Positions 32,369 to 40,896 of a stretch of DNA of 42,585 bases are shown here, piece after piece. The notes under the pieces are model-generated. The model did no database searches. It saw nothing but the letters and a program-made list of their open reading frames with translations, and was not told the DNA's origin. Location: positions 1 through 42,585 of the forward strand of contig CAIMSU010000349.1 in NCBI GenBank assembly GCA_903844155.1. Direction: 5' to 3'. The stretch's first letter is position 1. Every line of letters starts with the position of its first letter. A program made the translations under genes and the position numbers. Source of the stretch: an uncultured Pseudomonadota bacterium (GTDB taxonomy: Bacteria; Myxococcota_A; UBA796; SXON01).

Positions 32369-34657
32369 GTGCTCCTCGCGTCCGAAACCACGCCGCCGCA
32401 GCCCCCCGCGCCGGCGGCTCCTGCGCCTTGGGGCGTGTACGTCCACATCCCGTGGTGCGCGATCCGATGCCCCTACTGCGCGTTCGTGGTGGACGCCCGA
32501 ACCACCCGGCCTGAGAGAGCCTACACCGAGGCCGTTCTTCGACAATGGGATGAAGAACGAGTCTTTTTTGACGGCCGCCCGCACACCGTCTACTTTGGGG
32601 GCGGCACGCCGTCGCAGGCCGATCCCGCTGAGATACGGGCCATCATCGACGCGCTGAACGCTCGGCCCGGCGCGGAGATCTCCGCCGAGGTGAACCCTGG
32701 AAAGCTCGATGAGGGGCGGATCGCCGGCCTTCGGGACGCTGGCGTGAACCGCGTCTCGCTCGGCGTCCAGAGCTTCCAGCCGGCAATCGCTCGACGCCTC
32801 GCCCGGGCCCACTCCGCGCGCGACGCGGCGCACGCCTACGACCTCGCCCGGCGCCTCGGCTTCCGGTCCGTCTCGATCGACCTGATGTTCGCGGTCCCTG
32901 GCCAGACGCTCGCGGACCTGGACGCCGACCTCGACCGCCTCGCCGCTGATCCGCCCGACCACGTCTCGCTCTACGGGCTCACGTTGGAGCCGGGCACGCC
33001 GTTCGCACGCGCCGCCGAGCGAAAGCCGTCGCCCAATCCCGACGCGGACGACGACCTGTGGCGCGCGATGTATGACCGCGCGTCAGAGCGGCTCGCGGAG
33101 ATCGGGATCGAGGTCTACGAGGTGTCCAACTTCGCAGCCAGGGGCCACCGATGCGCGCACAACGAACACTACTGGCGCGCCCGGCCATGGGCTGGAATCG
33201 GTACGTCTGCTCACGGTTTTCGGCCCGACCACCGGCGCACCCAGGCGGTCGCCACGGTCGACGGCTACCTCGCCGACCCGACAACACGCGTCGAGGAGGT
33301 CCCGGCGCGCGCGCTCGCAGCGGAGCTGATCGGCTCGACCCTGCGCCACGTCGACGGCGTCGATCTCGCAGCGCTCACCGCCACGACGGGCCTCGTCATC
33401 GACCTTGAACGCGTCGACGCCCGCCTGCGCCGCGACACGCTGTGTCATTCAGGCAACACCTTACGAATCCGAAAGAATTTCCTCCCCGTCGCCGACCACG
33501 TTGCGGCGCGGCTTTGCGACGCGCTACGGTTCTCAACAGCCGTCCCCGAGGCCGTACCGGTTTCCAGCCGGGCCAGAATCCTCTATCCTTCCTCCGCCAC
33601 CGAGCCGTCGATGACCGATCCTGACGACGAAGAACCCGAATCCGTTGCGCTGACGGGGCCTGACGTGCCTCGGAGCGCCTCGCTGACCGGGACGGACGAG
33701 GCCGACGACCCCGGTTTCGATTCGGTGAACGCCGATCTTGCTCTGGACGTACCCGCTGACCTGCTGGAAGCGGCGCTCGCCGCCGTGGAGAGCCGGTCGC
33801 GCAAGAGCCCCGCGCACCGCGCCCCGGCCGCCCCGCGCACGCCGGGAAGCGCGGTGGAGATCGACCTTGACCCGCCCGAGCGCGCCCGCCCGGCCGAGGC
33901 AGCGCCAAAGCGGCCAGACCCCCGGGATGACCACATCCTCAAGTTGAACGCCCGCATTCGCGAGAGCATGGAGCGTCTGGGCGCGATGGAGGCAGAGCTG
34001 GGGCGCGAGACCGACGGCAGACGGCTCGCGGAGGGTCAGCTTTCGGAGCTCCGCACCGCGGCGCGGTCGCAGGCGGAGGACTTCGACCGGTTCCGGCAGC
34101 GGAGCCGGAAGGAGAAGGAGGACGCCGAGAAGGTCGGCGAGGAGCGCGTGCTGCGCAGCTTCCTGGAGACCGCGAACAACGTTGAACGCGCGTGGCATCA
34201 CGCCCAGGCGAACACGGGCCAGCTCTTGAGCGGCCTGCAGATGATCGTCGAGCAGTTCCGCACCACCCTCAAGCGGGCAGGCGTCGAGCGCATCCCCGCG
34301 CGCCCGGGGATCCCCTTCGATCCGGAGGTCCACGAGGCGGTCCTCCGTGTGCCGTCGTCCGAGGTCCCTCCCGGCCACATCGTCGATGAGGCCTCGCCCG
34401 GATGGCGCCTTCGCGGCCGGTTGTTCCAAGCCGCTCGCGTGACCGTGGCCGATGCGCCCCTCGAGCCCGCACCACCCCCAGCCGTTGCGCAGGAACCCGA
34501 AGACCCGCCCCCGCTCGACTCCTTCGATCTCGCGCCATCCACGCAGCCAGCGGTTACAGATGAGCCCGAATCGGGCGGGTCGCCCGACACCACTTCGTCC
34601 ACCCCGGCCGTCGAGCCGCTCGACAACGTCGACAACCCTCCCAAAACACAAGAGTAG
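32369..34657 (+). CDS. hemW-grpE: HemW radical-SAM protein joined in frame to GrpE
   Basis: One open frame of 762 codons from a GTG at 32369. Residues 20-385 are a complete HemW (heme chaperone, formerly HemN-like): CxxxCxxC with Cys30, Cys34 and Cys37 (PWCAIRCPYC), YFGGGTPS, NRVSLGVQSFQ, and the C-terminal TLRIRKNFLPVADHVAARLCD that normally ends the protein. There is no stop; after about 30 residues Met415 (33611) opens an acidic linker. Then come the GrpE coiled coil (about 520-600) and head domain with FDPEVHEAVLRVP and PPGHIVDEASPGWRLRGRLFQAARVTVA, and a Pro/Glu tail. GrpE is the nucleotide-exchange factor for DnaK, whose gene starts 4 bases after this stop. GrpE could also be made alone from 33611, but no good ribosome site is seen there. 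Confidence 0.9.
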   Translation: MLLASETTPPQPPAPAAPAPWGVYVHIPWCAIRCPYCAFVVDARTTRPERAYTEAVLRQWDEERVFFDGRPHTVYFGGGTPSQADPAEIRAIIDALNARPGAEISAEVNPGKLDEGRIAGLRDAGVNRVSLGVQSFQPAIARRLARAHSARDAAHAYDLARRLGFRSVSIDLMFAVPGQTLADLDADLDRLAADPPDHVSLYGLTLEPGTPFARAAERKPSPNPDADDDLWRAMYDRASERLAEIGIEVYEVSNFAARGHRCAHNEHYWRARPWAGIGTSAHGFRPDHRRTQAVATVDGYLADPTTRVEEVPARALAAELIGSTLRHVDGVDLAALTATTGLVIDLERVDARLRRDTLCHSGNTLRIRKNFLPVADHVAARLCDALRFSTAVPEAVPVSSRARILYPSSATEPSMTDPDDEEPESVALTGPDVPRSASLTGTDEADDPGFDSVNADLALDVPADLLEAALAAVESRSRKSPAHRAPAAPRTPGSAVEIDLDPPERARPAEAAPKRPDPRDDHILKLNARIRESMERLGAMEAELGRETDGRRLAEGQLSELRTAARSQAEDFDRFRQRSRKEKEDAEKVGEERVLRSFLETANNVERAWHHAQANTGQLLSGLQMIVEQFRTTLKRAGVERIPARPGIPFDPEVHEAVLRVPSSEVPPGHIVDEASPGWRLRGRLFQAARVTVADAPLEPAPPPAVAQEPEDPPPLDSFDLAPSTQPAVTDEPESGGSPDTTSSTPAVEPLDNVDNPPKTQE

Positions 34658-34660
34658 CGC

Positions 34661-36589
34661 ATGTCAAAGGTCATCGGAATCGACCTCGGAACGACGAATT
34701 CCTGTGTCGCCGTCATGGAAGCGGGCGATCCCCTGGTCATCCCCAACGACGAGGGCAGCCGCACCACGCCCTCCGTCGTCGCCTTCGGCAAGGACAACGA
34801 GCGCCTCGTCGGCCAGATCGCGCGCCGCCAGGCCGTCACGAATGGCAACAAGACCATCGCCGTGGCCAAGCGCCTCATCGGCCGCCGGTTCATCGAGGAC
34901 GAGGTCCAGACCACGGTCAAGCACGTTGGCTACAAGATCGTCGAGGCGGACAACGGCGATGCCTGGGTGCGCGTGGACAACCGCGACTATTCGCCGGCGC
35001 AGATCTCCGCGATGGTGCTCGAGCGCATGAAGTCGATTGCAGAGGCCTACCTTGGCGAGAAGGTCACGCAGGCCGTCGTCACCGTGCCGGCGTACTTCAA
35101 CGACGCACAGCGGCAGGCCACGAAGGATGCCAGCAAGATCGCCGGTTTGGACGTGCTCCGCATCATCAACGAGCCGACCGCCGCGGCGCTCGCGTACGGG
35201 CTCGGCCGGCAGGGCCACGAGCGCGTGGCAGTTTTTGACCTTGGCGGCGGCACGTTCGACATCTCGGTCCTCGAGATCGACAACGGCGTGTTCGACGTCC
35301 GGTCCACGAACGGCGACACGTTCCTCGGTGGAGAGGACTTTGACAACCGCATCGCGCGGTGGATGATCGACCGGTTCAAGGCCGAGCATGGCATCGACCT
35401 GACCACGGATGCCGTCGCCATGCAGCGCATCAAGGAGGGTGCTGAGAAGGCCAAGCACGAGCTCTCCAGCGCGACGGACACCGAGATCCACCTCCCGTTC
35501 ATCTGCTCCTCGGCCTCCGGCCCGAAGCACCTCTCGCAGGAGCTCACCCGCAGCCAGATGGAGGGGCTCGTCGCCGACCTCATCGACCGGCTGGAGGCTC
35601 CTTGCCGCCAGGCGTTGGACGACGCACGCATGACCGCCGATGAGCTCGACGCAATCCTGCTCGTCGGCGGCATGACACGCATGGCGCGCGTGCAGGATAA
35701 GGTCGTCGAGATCTTCGGAAAGCAGCCTGAGCGCGGCATCAACCCGGACGAGGTCGTGGCCGTCGGCGCCGCGATCCAGGGCTCCGTGCTCCGCGGCGAG
35801 GTCAAGGGTGTCATCCTCCTCGACGTCACGCCGCTCTCGCTGGGCCTGGAGACCCAGGGCGGGCTGTTCGAGCCGATCATCACGCGCAACACGACGATCC
35901 CGTGCAAGAAGAGCAAGATCTTCACGACGGCGCAGGACAACCAGGACATGGTCCGCGTCCACGTGCTGCAGGGCGAGCGCGAGATGGCCGAGGACAACAC
36001 CTCGCTCGGTTTTGTCGAGCTGCACGGCCTCCCGCCGGCCCCTCGCGGATTGCCCGAGATCGAAGTCACTTTTGAGCTCGACACCAACGGTATCCTTCAG
36101 GTCCACGCGAAGGACCGCGGAACGGGCAAGGCACAGACCGCCAAGATCGTTTCCACGTCCGGGTTGGCTGAGGCCGACGTGCAGAAAATGGTGACGGAAG
36201 CCGAGCAATACCGCAAGAGCGATCGGGAGCGACGCGCCGCCACGGAGGCCCGCAACCGCCTCGATGGCCTGCTTTACACGACGCGTCGGTCGATGGACGA
36301 GTACGGCCCGCTGCTCTCGCCGCAGGACTCCAGCATCCTGAAGGACGCATTGTACCAGTCGGATCGCGCCGTCGACAGCGGGGACCTGCGTCTCATCGCC
36401 ACCGCGCACGAGAACCTCGCGATGGCCTCCCAGCGCCTCGCCGAGTCGATCTACTCAGCGGCGCGCATGGCCCCGCAGGAGGAGGACGAGATGGGCTTCG
36501 GCTCGGCACCCGCGCCTGTCGGCCGCGCCCCGCGCCCGACCCTCGACATCGGCACCGACATCATCGACGACGAAGAAGAGAACAACTGA
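34661..36589 (+). CDS. dnaK: Hsp70 chaperone
   Basis: Cytoplasmic ATP-dependent chaperone, 642 aa, full length. All three Hsp70 signatures are present: [14 protein letters not shown] (residues 5-18), [14 protein letters not shown] and [17 protein letters not shown]. The interdomain linker reads [14 protein letters not shown] and the substrate-binding domain [12 protein letters not shown]. The C-terminal end (DDEEENN after a Gly/Pro stretch) replaces the usual VEDKK-type tail. The start ATG is 3 bases after the GrpE stop, so DnaK and its exchange factor are made in step. No dnaJ or hrcA follows within the window, and no heat-shock operator (CIRCE) was found ahead of the operon. Confidence 0.98.
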   Translation: MSKVIGIDLGTTNSCVAVMEAGDPLVIPNDEGSRTTPSVVAFGKDNERLVGQIARRQAVTNGNKTIAVAKRLIGRRFIEDEVQTTVKHVGYKIVEADNGDAWVRVDNRDYSPAQISAMVLERMKSIAEAYLGEKVTQAVVTVPAYFNDAQRQATKDASKIAGLDVLRIINEPTAAALAYGLGRQGHERVAVFDLGGGTFDISVLEIDNGVFDVRSTNGDTFLGGEDFDNRIARWMIDRFKAEHGIDLTTDAVAMQRIKEGAEKAKHELSSATDTEIHLPFICSSASGPKHLSQELTRSQMEGLVADLIDRLEAPCRQALDDARMTADELDAILLVGGMTRMARVQDKVVEIFGKQPERGINPDEVVAVGAAIQGSVLRGEVKGVILLDVTPLSLGLETQGGLFEPIITRNTTIPCKKSKIFTTAQDNQDMVRVHVLQGEREMAEDNTSLGFVELHGLPPAPRGLPEIEVTFELDTNGILQVHAKDRGTGKAQTAKIVSTSGLAEADVQKMVTEAEQYRKSDRERRAATEARNRLDGLLYTTRRSMDEYGPLLSPQDSSILKDALYQSDRAVDSGDLRLIATAHENLAMASQRLAESIYSAARMAPQEEDEMGFGSAPAPVGRAPRPTLDIGTDIIDDEEENN

Positions 36590-36600
36590 CCCCTCTCGCC

Positions 36601-37956
36601 GTGCAGTCCGTCCCGGTGCCAGCCGGGGTAGCCGAGGTGCGGTTCGCCGACATCGATGGCGACGGCGTCGACGAGATCCTGCTGCTGAGCCGTCAGCCCG
36701 TCCCCGGGCAACCGGACGAGGCCTCGCTCACCATCGTCAAGAGCCCCGCGTCGGGCCAGCCCTCGGCCCAGACCCGGGCGCTCGGAAACAGGCCTTTGTT
36801 CCTCGCGCCTGCGCCTGAGGGCGCGGGCGGCCTGTGGGCGCTGGGCGCTTCCTCGTGGCAGACATGGTCGGGCGGGCAGTTCGTCCCAGGCAGCGCGATC
36901 GCCTCACCGCTCGCGCAGCTTGGACGGGCAACGCCGACATTCGCGGAGATGGCGAAGACCGTCTTCCCGGGCGCACCCGCACGGCTCGCGTGGAGCCAGG
37001 GCGCGTACGTGTGCGAGCGCACGGGCGAGGGCGGCGCGACGACCTCCTGCGGGTCGATCCCAGCACCGGCCCGGGGTGAGCTCGCGCCAAGCTGGAACGA
37101 GGGTGGTCAGGTGCTCGGCACGACGCTGACGCCACCGCCGCTCTCCGTCACCGATGCCGACGGCGACGGCATCGCCGACCTCCTGTTGCCCGACCACGAC
37201 ACGCTCGCGGTGTACCTCTCTGCCGCGGACGCCATCGGTGCGAGGGCGGCGTCCTGGGCCGTGCCGATCGACCTCGACCCGCCCGACGGCCCGCGGACGA
37301 AGGGGTCGACGCGGCGCGAGATCGGCAGCGTGTGGCTGGACGACTTTGACGGCGACCACAAGGTCGACCTCGGCGTGGTCCGGTACGTCACCAACGGCAG
37401 CTTTTTCGGGGCGACGGCCGAGTGGCTCTACGCCCGAGGGACGGGGGCGGGCTTCGGGGCCGTCCAGACCGTCGCCATGCCCTCGGCGGCGTTCGGCGCG
37501 ACCCTCGTCGACATCGACGGCGACGGGCACAAGGACCTCGTCACCGGCCTCGTGGACGTTGGTATGCGCAACCTCGCCAGCGCGCTCGTCTCGCACGTCG
37601 TCCACGCCGACCTCGCCGTGCTCCGGTACGGCGCCGGGCCAGACGGCGGCTACGGCCCGCCCGTCGCGCTCCACAGCGTCAGCTTTCCCCTCGATCAACC
37701 CCAGGCATTCCACGTCGACTTCCAGGGCGACGTGGACGGCGACCATCACATCGACCTCGTCGCCGCCGAGGACGGCAAGGTGAACGTGTACCGGGGGACC
37801 GTCGCGGGCATGGAGGGAACCGCTGCCTACAGCGCCGATCTCGTAGTTCCGGACGGCGACAACACCCTTCTCACCCACGACCTCGACAAGAACGGCCGCG
37901 CCGAGATCGTCGTGTGGGGAAAGGACTCCGGCAAGGTGTGGATCTTGCGCGAGTGA
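36601..37956 (+). CDS. FG-GAP/VCBS calcium-repeat protein
   Basis: About 451 aa from the GTG at 36601, 11 bases after dnaK. It holds at least six Asp-rich calcium loops of the FG-GAP/VCBS type: DIDGDGVDEIL, DADGDGIADLL, DFDGDHKVDLG, DIDGDGHKDLV, DVDGDHHIDLV and DLDKNGRAEIV, spaced by beta-propeller-like blades. Such proteins are normally exported, often surface lipoproteins, but here no signal peptide precedes the first repeat and the frame upstream runs into dnaK. Either the start is right and the protein is cytosolic, or the gene has lost its 5' part. Partner unknown. Confidence 0.78.
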   Translation: MQSVPVPAGVAEVRFADIDGDGVDEILLLSRQPVPGQPDEASLTIVKSPASGQPSAQTRALGNRPLFLAPAPEGAGGLWALGASSWQTWSGGQFVPGSAIASPLAQLGRATPTFAEMAKTVFPGAPARLAWSQGAYVCERTGEGGATTSCGSIPAPARGELAPSWNEGGQVLGTTLTPPPLSVTDADGDGIADLLLPDHDTLAVYLSAADAIGARAASWAVPIDLDPPDGPRTKGSTRREIGSVWLDDFDGDHKVDLGVVRYVTNGSFFGATAEWLYARGTGAGFGAVQTVAMPSAAFGATLVDIDGDGHKDLVTGLVDVGMRNLASALVSHVVHADLAVLRYGAGPDGGYGPPVALHSVSFPLDQPQAFHVDFQGDVDGDHHIDLVAAEDGKVNVYRGTVAGMEGTAAYSADLVVPDGDNTLLTHDLDKNGRAEIVVWGKDSGKVWILRE

Positions 37957-38060
37957 GCCGGTTTCTTGATAGCCGTCCACCGGGCGGCGCGCCCGTCCCA
38001 CGAGGGACGAAACTCCGCGTCACGCAAGCGCCGCTCGGTGGCCGGGAATTCATCGAATTG

Positions 38061-38130
38061 GTCGGCGGGGGGTAGGCCGCCCCCGAGGGCGGCCGGAGGG
38101 GGCGCCTTCAGCGCCCCCTCAAAAGAGAAG
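38061..38130 (-). repeat. Double-hairpin intergenic repeat, copy 2
   Basis: Read on the minus strand it repeats the layout of 11951-12020: a pyrimidine run, a perfect 10-bp stem GAGGGGGCGC/GCGCCCCCTC (38096-38120), then GGCCGCCC/GGGCGGCC (38075-38094) and TACCCCCC. It lies in the 241-bp gap between the FG-GAP gene and the ceramidase-like gene. The rest of that gap (37957-38197) contains an imperfect AT-rich palindrome near 38047-38060 (GAATTCATCGAATT) and no gene. Confidence 0.75.
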
Positions 38131-38197
38131 GTAGCGCCTCGATCTGAACGCGATCTCGCGCTTGGCGTCACCCCCAATTTCGTATTAGCGCGAGGGG

Positions 38198-39982
38198 ATG
38201 AACGCCAAGCCGATCCTCCTCGCCCTCGTCCTCCCGCTCGCAGCGGCGTGCCACGGTAAGACCGACGACTCGGTCGCCCCGCCGCCGTTGGGGATGATCC
38301 TGAAGAACGACAACCAGCTCTACGCTGGCGTCGCGAAGATGGAGATCACCCCCGACATCATCGAGACCTACACGGACACCAACGGAAACAACCAGTTTGA
38401 CGGGTGCAATACGGACCCCTCCGGCAGTCGCGACGGGTGCAACAACGAGGGCTACGACGATGTGAACGGGAACGGCCACTTCGATGGGGTCTGGATGGCT
38501 GGCTACCAGAGCCACCGCGCCGCGATGGGCGTGCACGACCCCATCACCACCGGCGCGCTCGTCCTCTCCTTGAACAACGACTACGTCATCATCGTGGGGA
38601 TCGACGTCCTCGGGTTGCTCGAGAACCGCACGCGCGACGTGCGGGACGCGCTGGAGGCCGAGGGCGTCGACCGCGACCACATCATCATCTCCTCGTCGCA
38701 CGCGCACTCTGCGCCCGATGTCGTTGGCTTGTGGGGCCTCGACACCGAGGACATCACCGGCACCTACCCCCCGTTCATGGACGCGATCGAGGGGAACATC
38801 GAGGACGTCGTGCATCTCGCTGCTGAGGGGATGGTGCCCGTGACGCCGACCGAGGGGCTGGTGCACATGTCGGACGACCCGACCATGAACGGGGTGCCGT
38901 TCGGCGGGGTGAACCCAAACCCGAAGATGCTCGGTGGTATCAATGACATTCGCGATCCGATCATTCCGGCAGACGGCGTTTGGGAGCTCGCGCTCAACAA
39001 CGCTGACGGCACCCGGTACGCAAGCCTGCTCTCGTCCTCCGGCCATCCCGAAGTCTCGGGGAGTGATCACAGCCTGCTCTCCGCGGACTTCGTCGGGTAT
39101 GCGCGCGATTACATCGACACGAAGAATGGCGGAACGACGCTGTATGTCTCGGGGGCGCTCGGCGGCATGCAGTCCGCTTCCGGGAGCACGCTGCCAGCGA
39201 TCGACGATGCAGGCGCGCGCGTGCTCGACGCTGACGGGAACCCCACCTGGCTGGTGGACGCCGACAGTTGGGAGGGCGCGCGGACCTGGGGCACGCTGGT
39301 TGCCCAGGCGGGCGAGAGCGCGCTCACAGACAGCACCCCCTGGGACGCGATCAAGGTTCGCAACGAGCAATTCCTGATCCCGGTGAACAATATCAGCTTC
39401 AAGATTGCGTTTGAGACTGGGATGCTCGATACGCCAAACGAATACGTGATCCGCGACAGCTCCTGCCCCGGGTATGGGACGGACAACTCCCTGTTTGGCT
39501 GCGTACCCGCCGCTATCTGGGAGGTGACTTTGGGTCCGAGCGTGCTGGGGAGCGCGCCTGGCGAGCTGATGCCGGAGCTTTTCTATGGCGTGCCGGACGA
39601 GCCCGCGATGCAGGACGCCTCCCTGCGCCCAACCGACAAGCGGTGGGTGCAGGCCTCGGACGCCTGCGCCACGACCGACTATGCCGACTGCGTCGACACC
39701 TACCAGGTCGGCGACTGCGACTGCCTCTACCACCACGCCACCCCCTACCGGATCTCGGACGATGGCACCGGAAGCATTGAGAGCATGCTGCCCGGGACCT
39801 ACAAGGTTCCGCTTGGGATCACCAACGCGTACTGTGGCTACATCGTTCCGGAGCCCGACTTCAACACCTACGTCTCGGTGTTCACCGACAATGGCGACCA
39901 TTATGAGGAGACCAACTCCTGCTCCAAGGATTTTGCGACGATCATCCAGGATGCATGGATGACGTTGGAGAGCACGAACTGA
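38198..39982 (+). CDS. Neutral/alkaline ceramidase-like lipoprotein
   Basis: 594 aa with GAGGGG before the ATG and a lipobox LAAAC (Cys18). The mature protein starts with YAGVAKMEITPD, the typical opening of non-lysosomal ceramidase-family N-terminal domains, has the metal-site motif ISSSHAHSAPDVVG (family: THTHSGP), and SSSGHPEVSG for a second part of the site. Two calcium-type loops (DTNGNNQFDGC and DVNGNGHFDGV) are inserted near residues 60-95, which is not usual. It would cleave the amide bond of ceramide-like sphingolipids, or a related substrate, outside the cell or on its surface. It shares one base with the next gene (TGATG). Confident of the family, not of the substrate. Confidence 0.82.
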   Translation: MNAKPILLALVLPLAAACHGKTDDSVAPPPLGMILKNDNQLYAGVAKMEITPDIIETYTDTNGNNQFDGCNTDPSGSRDGCNNEGYDDVNGNGHFDGVWMAGYQSHRAAMGVHDPITTGALVLSLNNDYVIIVGIDVLGLLENRTRDVRDALEAEGVDRDHIIISSSHAHSAPDVVGLWGLDTEDITGTYPPFMDAIEGNIEDVVHLAAEGMVPVTPTEGLVHMSDDPTMNGVPFGGVNPNPKMLGGINDIRDPIIPADGVWELALNNADGTRYASLLSSSGHPEVSGSDHSLLSADFVGYARDYIDTKNGGTTLYVSGALGGMQSASGSTLPAIDDAGARVLDADGNPTWLVDADSWEGARTWGTLVAQAGESALTDSTPWDAIKVRNEQFLIPVNNISFKIAFETGMLDTPNEYVIRDSSCPGYGTDNSLFGCVPAAIWEVTLGPSVLGSAPGELMPELFYGVPDEPAMQDASLRPTDKRWVQASDACATTDYADCVDTYQVGDCDCLYHHATPYRISDDGTGSIESMLPGTYKVPLGITNAYCGYIVPEPDFNTYVSVFTDNGDHYEETNSCSKDFATIIQDAWMTLESTN

Positions 39983-40896
39983 TGCTGATCGCGCTGATCC
40001 TCGTTGCCTGCACCCCGGCGCCTGCGCCTGCGCCTCCAAAGGCTGGCCCAACCCCGCTCAAGGTCGCGCTGGACTGGTTCCCCGAGCCGGAGTTCGGCGG
40101 ATACTATGAGGCGTTGCTCGCCAAGGACTATGAGAAGGCGGGCCTGACGGTCACGCTCATCCCAGGTGGGCCAGGCGTGCCCGTGTTGGAGATGCTGGCG
40201 TCCGGCCAGGCGGATGTCGCGATCTCTGGCGCGGACGACCTGTTGCTGAAGCGTGCGAAGGGCCTTGACGCCGTCGCCGTCTTCCCGGGATTTCAGGACT
40301 CGCCGGTGGGCCTGATGGTCCACGCTGAGTCCGGCCTGACGACGTTCGCGCAGATCCAGGGCGGCACGGTCGCGATCGAGGCGGGCTCACCGTTCCAGCA
40401 GTTCCTGTGGTCGGTCCAAGGTTGGGAGGGAAAGGTGGCGATGGTACCGACCACCGGCTCCCTTGGGGCATTCGCAGCCGACCCAAAATTGATCCAGCAA
40501 GCCTACGTGACCAGCGAACCCTGCGTTGCTGAGGGACAAGGCATCCACGTGGGCTTTCTGGCCGGCCGGGAGGTCGGATGGAACCCCTACTCGGCGTTGG
40601 CCGTTGTGAGGGGGAAGGACAGGGACGCTCCCTGGGTTCGAACGTTCCAGGCAGCATCCAAGCAGGGTTGGACGGACTACGTCCGCGACCCGACCACCGC
40701 CAACACCGAGATCAGCAAGTTGAACCCCGATATGCCCCCAGACCGCATGGCCTGCATCGCCGCGCGACAGGCCCCCTTCGTCATCGGCACGGACGGCCTC
40801 GGCGCCATGACGTCGGCCCGATGGAAAGCGGCGGCAGACGCCCTGACGAAGTCCGGCAACCCCGTGACGCCCGACGGCGCCTGGTTGCGCCCATGA
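39982..40896 (+). CDS. NMT1/THI5-like substrate-binding lipoprotein
   Basis: 304 aa from the ATG at 39982, which overlaps the ceramidase-like stop by one base; the frame is open 27 bp further up but inside that gene. A short lipoprotein signal MLIALILVAC (Cys10) is followed by a Pro/Ala linker. The periplasmic-binding fold is of the NMT1/THI5 type: KVALDWFPEPEFGGYYEAL, YEKAGLTVTLIPGG, LEMLASGQADVAISGADDLL and GLMVHAESGLTTFAQIQGGTVAIE. Proteins of this type bind pyrimidines, taurine or nitrate-like ligands for ABC importers, but no permease or ATPase gene is adjacent. It overlaps the phosphoesterase gene by 4 bp. Confidence 0.85.
   Translation: MLIALILVACTPAPAPAPPKAGPTPLKVALDWFPEPEFGGYYEALLAKDYEKAGLTVTLIPGGPGVPVLEMLASGQADVAISGADDLLLKRAKGLDAVAVFPGFQDSPVGLMVHAESGLTTFAQIQGGTVAIEAGSPFQQFLWSVQGWEGKVAMVPTTGSLGAFAADPKLIQQAYVTSEPCVAEGQGIHVGFLAGREVGWNPYSALAVVRGKDRDAPWVRTFQAASKQGWTDYVRDPTTANTEISKLNPDMPPDRMACIAARQAPFVIGTDGLGAMTSARWKAAADALTKSGNPVTPDGAWLRP

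Noticed and set aside
33500-33620. Frameshift joining hemW and grpE
   Set aside because: Both halves keep their expected frame and motifs without any shift; only a missing stop could be questioned, which needs reads.
38162-38188. Sigma-70 promoter TTGGCG/TATTAG before the ceramidase-like gene
   Set aside because: Spacing is only 15 bp, and the predicted start would leave the ribosome site untranscribed.
38168-40051. 627-codon minus-strand open frame opposite the ceramidase-like gene
   Set aside because: Shadow frame without domains; the plus-strand gene has a clear lipobox and family motifs.
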